From assembly GCA_039105265.1 (NCBI GenBank), contig JAPFFF010000022.1, forward strand, positions 1,736,001 to 1,800,000: DNA of 64,000 nt, written 5' to 3'. Under the pieces are notes generated by a model. That model did no database searches, was not told where the DNA came from, and saw nothing but the letters and a program-made list of their open reading frames with translations. The translations under genes were made by a program, and so were the position numbers. This stretch comes from Tritrichomonas musculus (taxonomy: Eukaryota > Parabasalia > Tritrichomonadida > Tritrichomonadidae). Positions 10,036 through 18,194 of this stretch are shown here, piece after piece; within the stretch, counting starts at the first letter, position 1; each line of letters starts with the position of its first letter.

Positions 10036-11145
10036 TTACTCCAAGAAAGCTTCTCCATCGTCTACTGGAACTGCTTCTGGTGATGAATGTGGAGCTGCCC
10101 AAGCAGATGCTACTGATGATGGTGGAGCTGCCCAAGAGGATGGTCCCATAAACGAAGCTGCGTGACCATCAAGACTATCAGGGTCAGGGTAGTTGGCAGG
10201 TGGTTGAAGAGCGGGAGTCAATTGAAGGTTCAAGATTTGGCATATATCCCTGATGAGACGATAATACAGTGTATCGTATGCGTGTGTGTTACTGTTGTCT
10301 CTGTGGGCGAGCATTAATGAATAGACCTTGTTTTCGATGCTTGGTTGTGAGTTCTTCTTACGCTTGATCTTGTCGAATTGGTCATCAGGAATATCGTCTG
10401 GGAGATTCAATGCGGCTTTGATCTGAGACTTCCAGTAACTACCGCATAACTTCGAATGGAGGACCATCTTATGTTGCCCAGGAATGGTGGTGTGATGGGC
10501 ATCTTCGATCTGAGCGATAGCAGCATTGAAGGCATCAGTGAAGACGTACTTGTTGAACATCTCGTAAGCGGATTGTTTACGAGGCTTCTTCATTCGATAG
10601 CCACTCTTGGGGTTCTCCAATACGTTCTGGTACCATTGAGGAGTCTGAGAAAGGTTAGTTCCGATGACGGTACCTACTTGACGGATTTGCTCAGGATGTT
10701 GTGCACTATCGTAGTCAAAGTAGGTGACACCCAATGTGTCATTGATGAAGCCATGTTTCGTGATGGCTTTACCGTCATGTCGTCGCTTATATTCAGCACG
10801 AGATGCTTTGTCGGGATATGTTGAATGGTATGCCAAAGTGTTTGGCCAGTCGGATTGGACTGTTGTGTATCCGTTCGCGTAGACTGGGTTGTTTTTCTTG
10901 TCGACGATGATTACATCAGGGACACCATCGTTGTTGACATCAGGCATGTTATTCAGAACGGCAGGTCCATTAACATCGAGCTTCTTGAGTGCCCATCGAC
11001 TATTCGGATTCGAATGATTGTGCTTCTCGACCAAACTTTGAGCACCTTGTGGAGAGATGAGGCTGTTCATGCGCTTCACGTCTTGCTTCAACCCAAGGAC
11101 AATGTCCATCAGTTCTTTCATTCCGGTTTTACCCTTCGAGGTCAT
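10036..11145 (-). CDS. D-N-D calcium-loop-like protein (Element A)
   Basis: 369 residues, apparently whole. A central DVNNDGVPDVIIVDKK followed by NGY matches segments in two larger proteins, Element C (36397-38118) and Element E (60094-62649), where the motif reads DLNGDK(V/I)DDIV. The pattern looks like a calcium-binding loop of the EF-hand, dockerin or FG-GAP/VCBS kind. The C-terminal tail is Ala/Ser/Pro-rich. In all three elements the gene is on the minus strand, opposite to the polymerase. A minor capsid or penton role is possible, but nothing in the sequence proves it. Confidence 0.65.
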   Translation of the reverse strand: MTSKGKTGMKELMDIVLGLKQDVKRMNSLISPQGAQSLVEKHNHSNPNSRWALKKLDVNGPAVLNNMPDVNNDGVPDVIIVDKKNNPVYANGYTTVQSDWPNTLAYHSTYPDKASRAEYKRRHDGKAITKHGFINDTLGVTYFDYDSAQHPEQIRQVGTVIGTNLSQTPQWYQNVLENPKSGYRMKKPRKQSAYEMFNKYVFTDAFNAAIAQIEDAHHTTIPGQHKMVLHSKLCGSYWKSQIKAALNLPDDIPDDQFDKIKRKKNSQPSIENKVYSLMLAHRDNSNTHAYDTLYYRLIRDICQILNLQLTPALQPPANYPDPDSLDGHAASFMGPSSWAAPPSSVASAWAAPHSSPEAVPVDDGEAFLE

Positions 11146-11377
11146 TTGGTTTCGACTAAAAAGTTGGTAGGTCGGTCACGAGATCACCCCCACATGCACA
11201 CCCCTCACGAGATCACCCATCCACGTACATCCACACTCACCCACCCCGCTATTTATCGCTCATGAGGTATAAACAATATCTGGGGGTCGTCCATTTCACC
11301 CACTAACGAGACTCTTTACCGGGCATAACCACCACGAAAATCGTCACGGGATGGTCACAAACGAGGATCTCTCAGTA
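11146..11377. other. Non-coding subterminal region of Element A
   Basis: Between the last gene and the 229-bp repeats there is CACCC- and CGAGATCACCC-rich DNA with no credible gene. Single copies of the words GGGGGTCGTCCATTTC and ACCCATTTAAGGGCCATTTT already occur near its right side, so it is probably a diverged outer part of the repeat array. Confidence 0.5.
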
Positions 11378-12118
11378 ACTACCCATTTAAGGGCCATTTT
11401 CGACGAATTTCGTATCTAGGGGTCGTCCATTTCGAGCACCGTAACTAGACCCTCCGAGTGTGCGATTCACGCAAGAAATACATGATGGACATGTCACGTC
11501 GGAGTCACTGAAACCACTGTTCTGACGATGTGCTTGTCGTCACGGAAACAGCCCATTTAAGGCCCATTTGGGGCTCTTTTTGGGACTTTTCGAAAACGCG
11601 TTTCCATGCTCGTAACTACCCATTTAAGGGCCATTTTCGACCATTTTCGTATCTGGGGGTCGTCCATTTCGAGCACCGTAACTAGACCCTCCGAGTGTGC
11701 GATTCACGCAAGAAATACACGATGGACATGTCACGCGAGGAATTTCCGATAGGCATAACTCGTCGGAGTGCTGAAAACAGCCCATTTAAGGCCCATTTGG
11801 GGCTCTTTTTGGGACTTTTCGAAAACGCGTTTCCATGCTCGTAACTACCCATTTAAGGGCCATTTTCGACCATTTTCGTATCTGGGGGTCGTCCATTTCG
11901 AGCACCGTAACTAGACCCTCCGAGTGTGCGATTCACGCAAGAAATACACGATGGACATGTCACGCGAGGAATTTCCGATAGGCATAACTCGTCGGAGTGC
12001 TGAAAACAGCCCATTTAAGGCCCATTTGGGGCTCTTTTTGGGACTTTTCGAAAACGCGTTTCCATGCTCGTAACTACCCATTTAAGGGCCATTTTCGACC
12101 ATTTTCGTATCTGGGGGT
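11378..12118. repeat. 229-bp subterminal tandem repeats of Element A
   Basis: A unit of 229 bp recurs about three times: the word GGGACTTTTCGAAAACGCG starts at 11582, 11811 and 12040, exactly 229 bases apart. Each unit also contains CCCATTTAAGGGCCATTTTC and GGGGGTCGTCCATTTCGAGC. The first copy is more diverged; the last is cut by the element end. The array sits inside the right terminus and has no open frame, so it is more likely to act in replication, packaging or end recognition than to encode anything. Confidence 0.9.
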
Positions 12119-12148
12119 CCTACGCGCCACCCCTACACTACTAAAAAT
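12109..12148. repeat. Right terminus of Element A with candidate target duplication
   Basis: ATCTGGGGG, a 20-base spacer and terminal ACTACT (ending at 12142) match the outermost 34 bases of Elements B and C. The following AAAAAT is the candidate 6-bp target duplication. GC content falls abruptly at this point. Confidence 0.75.
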
Positions 12149-12229
12149 ATAAATAATTTTAAAATATAAAGGGAAAATATAAAAAAATTTTCTGACACCC
12201 CTTTTATTTTTATTGCATTTTCTGACAAT

Positions 12230-13620
12230 TCAAATAGGATCTAATCTATAACGAGGTAATATTTGAGTATTTCCTTTAAGATCTTGTATTAAATATTTAC
12301 CATTTTGAAAACCTTTGACAAAAAATCTACCAGGTTGAGTTATTGATCGTCTTTTTTTAAGAGTGTCTTTATTATTATATACAATTACTTCTTGGTTTTC
12401 TTTTAAATTATAACCTTTTTGAGCAGAAACATTATAATTAGCTTGAGAAATACGTCTACAAATAAAAGTATATAAATCAGAATTATTTTGCATTTGACTA
12501 GGGGAAACATTCATACCTGCATATTTTGACAAAGTTAAGTGTGGGGCATTATTATATTGAACAACTAATTCTTTTAATATTTCAGGGGAGATTTCTCGTT
12601 GAACTTCATAAGCCATATCTCTCAAAGTTCTAATAATTCTATCAACTATACCTAATGAAGAATGTAATGGACTAGTTGTTTGTTTTTCACCTGGTTTTCG
12701 TAAAAATGATTGATAATGATAATCATCCATTCTATCAACAGGTTCCCATTTAATTCCATTTGAGTTTAAAAAATTTATTGTTTCTTCAGAACAAAAACCT
12801 TTTTCACCATCTCCTGTCAATATTTTGGGTTTCATTCCTTGTTGAAATAAAGTATTTAAAGCTTTTGTTATTGAAATAGATGTTTTTTGTCCAGCAGTCA
12901 TAATTTTATTTATATCACCAAAACATTCTCTACCTAAAGGAATTGCATATATAAATATCGACTATTGGCTTCTATACAAATTAAGTACCCAACATTTTTT
13001 TCAAACATAATATCAATTAAATAAGTACCAGGTTCACATAATTTATGTAAATAATATTTTTTATTCTTATTAGTTGGAAATTGTTTCTTTTGAACATAAT
13101 CATCTTCAGAAACATAATTTGGCTCAATAACTTTTTCAAATTGTTTTAATAATACATGTCTTTTATTTTTATTTCTAAATGCAATATCAGGTACATTTGT
13201 TTTACCTTTGAATTCAACTATCATTCCTGGTTGTTCCATAATTTTTGTAATATATATTTCATACCATTCTTCTATAGTATATTTATCTTTACCTTTTTTC
13301 CATCCAGAGGTCAATTTTTCAAATTCAGGAAAAGTACGAATATTTTCATTATGTAAATTATTAATTACATGGTTCTCAATTTTTTCTTCAAAACTTAATT
13401 CATCATCAGGAATTTTTTCATCTGTGATTACAGGTAATGATTCAGATAATACTTTTCGAAATTCTGAATAAGCATTATAAATTTGTTCAAATTCATCATC
13501 AGTTACAAAATCTTTTTGATACCCTTTATAATTTCTAGCTTCATTTGGCATTATTAATTTCTTTTGATAAGCTTTCTTTTCTAAATAATTCATTAATTTT
13601 TCACCTTCTGACGATAACAT
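12230..13620 (-). pseudogene. RVE-type integrase (Element B)
   Basis: About 460 codons resembling the integrases of A and D: the core shows YLIDIMFE, TGDGEKGF and LGIVDRIIRTLRDMAYE, then QYNNAPHLTLSKYAGM and the tail VIVYNNKD, RRSITQPG, LPRYRL. It would have catalysed element insertion. About one break is visible. Codon use is much more AT-rich than in Element A although the proteins are clearly related. Confidence 0.82.
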
Positions 13621-13677
13621 TTAATTTTCAATAAAGAGCGGTTTTGATAGACCATAATGTTATTTGTTTTCTTGATT

Positions 13678-13974
13678 ATGTCAGAAAGTGCACTTGTCTC
13701 AAAACAATTGGAAATAAAATTGAAAATGGTACTGAAACAAAAAGAAGATAATAATAATGAATTCAAAAAGTTTTGGGATGAAGTTTGTGAAAGAGAAGAA
13801 GATAGAATACGGTATTTAAAAAGTGAGAAAGTTTCTGATAATGATAAAGTTTATCAAACAAAAGACGAAATCAAAAAGAAAGAAGAGGAATTTCGATTGG
13901 AAGCTGAAATAATTAACTTGGAAATACAAATCTTGAAAAAGAAAATTGCTGAAGCAAGAATTAACGAACTTTAA
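13678..13974 (+). CDS. Coiled-coil protein, tandem family member 1 (Element B)
   Basis: 98 residues, almost entirely charged helix (Lys, Glu, Asp, Gln, with Ile and Leu at heptad spacing). The start at 13678 gives MSESALVSKQLEIKLKM; an upstream ATG at 13657 falls in sequence resembling the upstream box of the other family members. Function unknown. It is the first of four consecutive same-strand genes of similar build, which look like tandem duplicates. Confidence 0.55.
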   Translation: MSESALVSKQLEIKLKMVLKQKEDNNNEFKKFWDEVCEREEDRIRYLKSEKVSDNDKVYQTKDEIKKKEEEFRLEAEIINLEIQILKKKIAEARINEL

Positions 13975-13977
13975 ATA

Positions 13978-14016
13978 AAAAAGCAGTTTTGACACTTCAC
14001 TTTTATTTTTGTTTTC
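13978..14016 (+). promoter_or_regulatory. Conserved upstream box, copy 1
   Basis: The sequence GCAGTTTTGACACTTCACTT followed by TTATTTTTG precedes the gene at 14017. The same block, nearly unchanged, precedes the genes at 14478 and 14825. Because the genes have diverged but this block has not, it is probably a promoter and/or the 3' end signal of the preceding gene. Confidence 0.6.
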
Positions 14017-14439
14017 ATGTCTGCGATTGAAATACCTATCAAAGAATTGGAAGAAAAATTGGAGAGTCTTCGAAAAGAACAATTGGAAACATGCAAGCAA
14101 ATATGGATAATTCAAAAGAAGGCTCCATCTTACACAGATGAGGATGCAATTATTAATTATGATGAATCCAAATTGTCTCAGGAAGACCAAGAAGAATTGG
14201 ACCGATTACGAAGAGAAAAAGAAAAACTCTGGAATCAAATAGAAGCAATGAATCATTTCATTTCCGATATCAAAAGAAGCGAACAAATGCGAGTCAATTG
14301 TCAAAAAGCCTTCGAAATTGGGAAAAGAATAGGCAGACTGGAATCAAAATATCCAGGAGATCTCTCATCTTTGACTCCCGAAGAACGACAAGAATATGAC
14401 CAATTACTAAATGAATTTCAAGAACTTTTAAAATCTTAA
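14017..14439 (+). CDS. Coiled-coil protein, tandem family member 2 (Element B)
   Basis: 140 residues of charged helix. The N-terminal ELEEKLESLRKEQLE and the C-terminal LLNEFQELLKS are shared in kind with member 3, which ends MNEIQELLKS, so the two are paralogues. No catalytic motif is visible. Possible roles include scaffold, fibre stalk or regulatory coiled coil; the sequence does not decide. Confidence 0.6.
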   Translation: MSAIEIPIKELEEKLESLRKEQLETCKQIWIIQKKAPSYTDEDAIINYDESKLSQEDQEELDRLRREKEKLWNQIEAMNHFISDIKRSEQMRVNCQKAFEIGKRIGRLESKYPGDLSSLTPEERQEYDQLLNEFQELLKS

Positions 14440-14440
14440 A

Positions 14441-14476
14441 TAAAAAGCAGTTTTGACACTTCACTTTTATTTTTGT
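14441..14476 (+). promoter_or_regulatory. Conserved upstream box, copy 2
   Basis: Same GCAGTTTTGACACTTCACTT plus TTATTTTTG block as at 13978, directly between the stop of one coiled-coil gene and the start of the next. Confidence 0.6.
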
Positions 14477-14477
14477 T

Positions 14478-14783
14478 ATGAATCCTGTACTTATTCATTG
14501 GGGAGAAGAATTGAGAAACCTTCGAAAAGAATTACAAGATTTATTGTCTCAAGAAGATAAGAGAACACAAATACAAAAACAAATTGATGTAATCGAATCT
14601 CTATTTAAAAATGAATTTGAGAGCCTTGAATCAAAATACATGCAAATTAAGATACGAATAGGATTCCAAGAAATAAAAGATCAATCGTCTGAGAAAGTTC
14701 AAGAAGAATTGGAAAGATTCCGAAGAGAAAAAGAACAACTCGAACGTCAAATGAATGAAATTCAAGAACTTTTAAAATCTTAA
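14478..14783 (+). CDS. Coiled-coil protein, tandem family member 3 (Element B)
   Basis: 101 residues. A short lead (MNPVLIHWGEELRNLRKELQ) is followed by continuous charged helix that ends like member 2 (IQELLKS). It is a paralogue by layout and by its shared C-terminus and upstream box. No known domain recognised. Confidence 0.6.
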   Translation: MNPVLIHWGEELRNLRKELQDLLSQEDKRTQIQKQIDVIESLFKNEFESLESKYMQIKIRIGFQEIKDQSSEKVQEELERFRREKEQLERQMNEIQELLKS

Positions 14784-14784
14784 A

Positions 14785-14824
14785 TAAAAAGCAGTTTTGA
14801 CACTTCACTTTTATTTTTGTTTTC
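14785..14824 (+). promoter_or_regulatory. Conserved upstream box, copy 3
   Basis: Third copy of the GCAGTTTTGACACTTCACTT plus TTATTTTTG block, immediately upstream of the ATG at 14825. Confidence 0.6.
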
Positions 14825-15022
14825 ATGTCTAAATTGCAAGAAGCTAAAGAGAAATGGGATATCTTAGATGAACAAATAAATGACATCGAAAAAAAGGCAG
14901 AGATTATTGGTAATCAAATGGTTTTTGATGATAAAGATTTTAGAAAATTAATGGATTTACGAAGAGAAAGAGACAAAGTAGAAAAAGAAATTGAACTTTT
15001 AAGAAAAGAATTAATTAAATAA
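14825..15022 (+). CDS. Coiled-coil protein, tandem family member 4 (Element B)
   Basis: 65 residues, charged helix (SKLQEAKEKWDILDEQIND, then LRRERDKVEKEIELLRKELI). It is the shortest member and lies against the tail of the opposing helicase remnant. Same upstream box as members 2 and 3. Function unknown. Confidence 0.5.
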   Translation: MSKLQEAKEKWDILDEQINDIEKKAEIIGNQMVFDDKDFRKLMDLRRERDKVEKEIELLRKELIK

Positions 15023-16675
15023 AAGTTACCTTAATCTATATTTCTTATCATTATTATTATTGAATGAGCAGTATTGTAAAATTTTTTGATGAAATTCTTG
15101 ATAAGTTATGGATCTGAAATTTTTTGCTTTTGCCCATTTTTTAAATTCAGTCCAGGCTTCAAAAGCTACATAACCATTTCTGAATTTTTGTAAGTTTTCC
15201 TCAATAAATTATTTTTCAGGAGGTTTTGAAAAGTTCATTAAATTCATTCTATCTTGGGTATTAGGAAATTGTGCTGGAATGAAATCAGATAAATCAACAG
15301 TCAAGAAAAAAGTAATTAAATTGTTTTTGAAATCTTGTGTCTTAATAAGATTATGTAAAGGTGCAAAATAGTCTTGACCTGTCATTGGATAACAATTTGT
15401 AACAATAAATCTTCTATCATGTTCATCAATTCGAATAGGAGCAGGATTGTTTGATAAGAAGATGAAATTGGCAACATTTTCTTTAGATTCTGTATTAATA
15501 TGTTTTCCTTCAATAGTAGTGAATCTTTCTGTGATTAACGTTTTTAATCTTTCATGTTGTTGAGGATATTTTCGAATGAGATTATAATCTAACATTTCTG
15601 AGTATACCAATAATTTTTTGTTTAAGATTTGTTAATTAAAATTGCTTGTAATATTATCAAAGTTTGCATTTGGATCAGAATATTCACCTAATAATAAACA
15701 GATAGTGTCCGTAAATGTCTTTTTCCCACAACCTGGGTGACCAATAATAACTAATGCAGTACCTGTTTTACCATCTGGATGTTGAAAAATAAATGAAATC
15801 CATTTTATGATATAATCATATAATTCTTGATTAGAATTTGCAATAACTCAAAAAAAAGATCCAAAAATGGTTGAATCACCTTTTGTGTACAAAGAATTAA
15901 TCTTGAATAAGGATACCAATGAAAATATGAAAAAATGTTTGGATCATTGGAAAAGAATTTCATATGTTCATAAGTAATGAAATCCATATTCTTTCCAAAG
16001 GAAACAACATCAAATGCAGTAATTACTTTCTTATTCTTTTTACTAACTTTTGAATACCCTAATTTAATTTGTTTTAATATTGGTGCAAATTGAGTAGGAT
16101 TTAACATTTCTAACGTATTTGATTTTTTAATTATGAAGATTCTGTCAAGTTGAATATAACAACAAACTTTTTTGAAATCAGTAAAGAAATCCCCAACACG
16201 AATTCCAGTAGAAGAATATTTTCTTTCATAATTCTTATATCTAAATGAGTTTATTGAACAATCTTCACCAAAATCAATTTGAACAAATTGGTTAATTGTA
16301 TTATTGAAATATTTCTCCCAAATAACATTTCTTTGAGATTCTGAGAGTGCATTCAAAATTGGGAAGATCCAATGATTTGAAACTTCTGGATGATTTTCTT
16401 GACTACAAATTGCTTGAAGATCTTGTTCAGAATTTTCTTGATTTGAAAGATACCAATTTTTCACAATATTATACAAATGGTTTGAATTATATGGAGCATG
16501 AAAGATATATTTGATAGAAGTTGTTAAATTTTCAAGTGTTGGTTCAAATAAACTTAACAATCCAACAACATCATCAGAAGACAATTGAATGAGATTTGTA
16601 TTAATTTGAAAATCACGATCATGAAACTCTTGACCTTGATATTGAGGAAAGACATTCTCATTTAATACAAAAAGT
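15020..16675 (-). pseudogene. SF3 (D5-like) helicase remnant (Element B)
   Basis: The minus strand carries scattered but clear superfamily 3 helicase signatures: a Walker A of the form GHPGCGKKT (near 15740), a sensor-type segment NFIFLSNNPAP, and DEHDRRF, typical of D5-like replicative helicases of Polintons, virophages and large DNA viruses. The N-terminal part (around 15805-16584) resembles the D5 N-terminal helper region only loosely. The gene is broken in about three or four places. Such a helicase would be the natural partner of the primase-like domain seen in Element A. Confidence 0.65.
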
Positions 16676-16781
16676 TAGACTAAACTAATTTATCTCATTC
16701 AAAATATTTTTTATTTATCCTTCTCAAAAAGTTTATTTTTTAAATACAGGGCCAAAAGAGATTTATTTTTTTTTAATTGAA
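16676..16781. other. Short AT-rich spacer
   Basis: About 100 bases of T-rich DNA between the helicase remnant and the minisatellite ORF; nothing recognisable. Confidence 0.4.
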
Positions 16782-17519
16782 TCAATCTGATATTTGATGT
16801 CGTGGAGGCGTCATTTGAAAATTTTGATACATATTTGCTGTCTGAATGTTACTGTTATTGCCCGGGGAATAGATAGTTGGACTAAAGGGAAATATAAGTT
16901 CGCGCTGATCTGATATTTGATGTCGTGGAGGCGTCATTTGAAAATTTTGATACATATTTGCTGTCTGAATGTTACTGTTATTGCCCGGGGAATAGATAGT
17001 TGGACTAAAGGGAAATATAAGTTCGCGCTGATCTGATATTTGATGTCGTGGAGGCGTCATTTGAAAATTTTGATACATATTTGCTGTCTGAATGTTACTG
17101 TTATTGCCCGGGGAATAGATAGTTGGACTAAAGGGAAATATAAGTTCGCGCTGATCTGATATTTGATGTCGTGGAGGCGTCATTTGAAAATTTTGATACA
17201 TATTTGCTGTCTGAATGTTACTGTTATTGCCCGGGGAATAGATAGTTGGACTAAAGGGAAATATAAGTTCGCGCTGATCTGATATTTGATGTCGTGGAGG
17301 CGTCATTTGAAAATTTTGATACATATTTGCTGTCTGAATGTTACTGTTATTGCCCGGGGAATAGATAGTTGGACTAAAGGGAAATATAAGTTCGCGCTGA
17401 TCTGATATTTGATGTCGTGGAGGCGTCATTTGAAAATTTTGATACATATTTGCTGTCTGAATGTTACTGTTATTGCCCGGGGAATAGATAGTTGGACTAA
17501 AGGGAAATATAAGTTCTTT
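16782..17519. repeat. 123-bp tandem repeat, six copies
   Basis: The word TATTTGATGTCGTGGAGGCG recurs every 123 bases (for example 16791 and 16914). Each unit contains a CCCGGGG site that stands out in otherwise AT-rich DNA. Confidence 0.95.
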
Positions 17520-17537
17520 TGGTTGACATGTTTTCAT
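16782..17537 (-). CDS. Repeat protein encoded by a 123-bp minisatellite (Element B)
   Basis: 251 residues: a 7-residue lead (MKTCQPK) and six tandem copies of a 41-residue unit (ELIFPFSPTIYSPGNNSNIQ, then TANMYQNFQMTPPRHQISDQ, then R), the last slightly short. The copies look the same, so the array expanded recently. The 123-bp unit is a multiple of three and keeps the frame open by construction, so expression is not proven. The unit is rich in Asn, Gln, Pro, Ser and Thr, without Cys. No counterpart is visible at the matching place in Element C. Its ATG overlaps the end of the polymerase N-terminal fragment by 4 bases. Confidence 0.5.
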   Translation of the reverse strand: MKTCQPKELIFPFSPTIYSPGNNSNIQTANMYQNFQMTPPRHQISDQRELIFPFSPTIYSPGNNSNIQTANMYQNFQMTPPRHQISDQRELIFPFSPTIYSPGNNSNIQTANMYQNFQMTPPRHQISDQRELIFPFSPTIYSPGNNSNIQTANMYQNFQMTPPRHQISDQRELIFPFSPTIYSPGNNSNIQTANMYQNFQMTPPRHQISDQRELIFPFSPTIYSPGNNSNIQTANMYQNFQMTPPRHQISD

Positions 17538-17887
17538 AATAATATCACATCATCATAAAATGATTCACGTTTTGACATGTTTTCATAATTTCGTTCATAA
17601 GATTCATTTAATAATTGTTTGTGACGTTTTTGTTCATGAATAATGAAGTTATCAAGACCTTCTTCAAATTCATTATCATCTTTGAAATCAGGATTAATTA
17701 TTTCTTGAGCATTATGTTGATTAAGATATGTATATAATGTTCTGATATTTCGTAATTTAGCACCTCCTCGATATCGACGAACATCAGCAATTTCAAGATT
17801 TTCATTAAGTCCTTGATTAATATTATTAATAGATTCAACAATATCGTTATTAGTAAAATCAATAAATGAATTTTGGTTGAAAGCCAA
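17534..17887 (-). pseudogene. N-terminal fragment of an HNH-type family B polymerase (Element B)
   Basis: 117 codons beginning MAFNQNSFIDFTNNDIVESI, nearly the same as the first 115 residues of the Element C polymerase at 30616. Only this N-terminal piece is recognisable, so the gene is a remnant. It lies just inside the inverted repeat, as in C, with the same AT-rich upstream sequence (ACTTTTTTATTTTTGATAA) before the ATG. Confidence 0.8.
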
Positions 17888-17929
17888 TTATCAAAAATAA
17901 AAAAGTGGAAAAAAAACAAATTCTTAATT

Positions 17930-18194
17930 TAAAATTTGATAACTTGTTCTCAGGTTCATTCTGGGGCCCTTATTCAAATTTTAAATCCCAAATTAACTTT
18001 GGAAATAATTTTAAATGAGTGTTTAAAGCTTTATGACAGGCCTTGTTCTACAACAGATTATAGAGGCTAATTAAAATTTAAACCCTGTGGATAAGTTTTT
18101 CACTAATTTTCAAAATGAGCTTTTGAGCTTGGTTCCTGAGGGGGGAGACCTGGAAAAATTATCTGGGGGCCAATACGAACATACTATTACTACT
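17930..18194. repeat. Terminal inverted repeat of Element B (right end)
   Basis: Matches both inverted repeats of Element C over about 265 bases, including AACTTGTTCTCAGGTTC, TTATGACAGGCCTTGTTCTA, ATCTGGGGGCCAATACG and the terminal ACTACT ending at 18194. The next six bases, TACAAT, are the candidate target duplication; the partner at the other end is not visible. Confidence 0.85.

Larger units (their letters stand above)
1..12142. mobile_element. Element A: GC-rich Polinton/Maverick-type element, left end outside window
   Basis: The region carries the Polinton hallmarks: a family B DNA polymerase, a retroviral-type (RVE) integrase, an A32/FtsK-like packaging ATPase and an MCP-like gene. Its right end is a terminal motif (ATCTGGGGG followed after about 20 bases by ACTACT) at 12109-12142, very like the ends of Elements B and C. 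The base just inside the edge marks a sharp drop from GC-rich to strongly AT-rich DNA. AAAAAT at 12143-12148 is the candidate target duplication, but its partner lies outside the window. The capsid region is incomplete and the polymerase has about one break, so this copy is broken in about two genes; the others look whole. Little decay elsewhere suggests a fairly young insertion. Confidence 0.85.
12143..18194. mobile_element. Element B: decayed Polinton-type element, right-hand part
   Basis: The right end is a terminal inverted repeat (17930-18194) and polymerase N-terminus nearly the same as those of Element C, in the opposite orientation. Leftward come a 123-bp minisatellite ORF, an SF3 helicase remnant, a set of coiled-coil genes and an integrase. 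The left end is not seen: Element A lies directly against it, about 90 bases past the integrase stop, so A probably inserted into B. B is broken in several genes (roughly six or more breaks overall) and looks older than A or C. Confidence 0.7.

Noticed and set aside
10825-11265. Plus-strand gene opposite the D-N-G-D protein
   Set aside because: It is a shadow of the minus-strand gene; the minus-strand product has homologues in C and E.
16782-17519. CRISPR-like array
   Set aside because: The units are directly adjacent 123-bp copies without unique spacers; this is a coding-compatible minisatellite.
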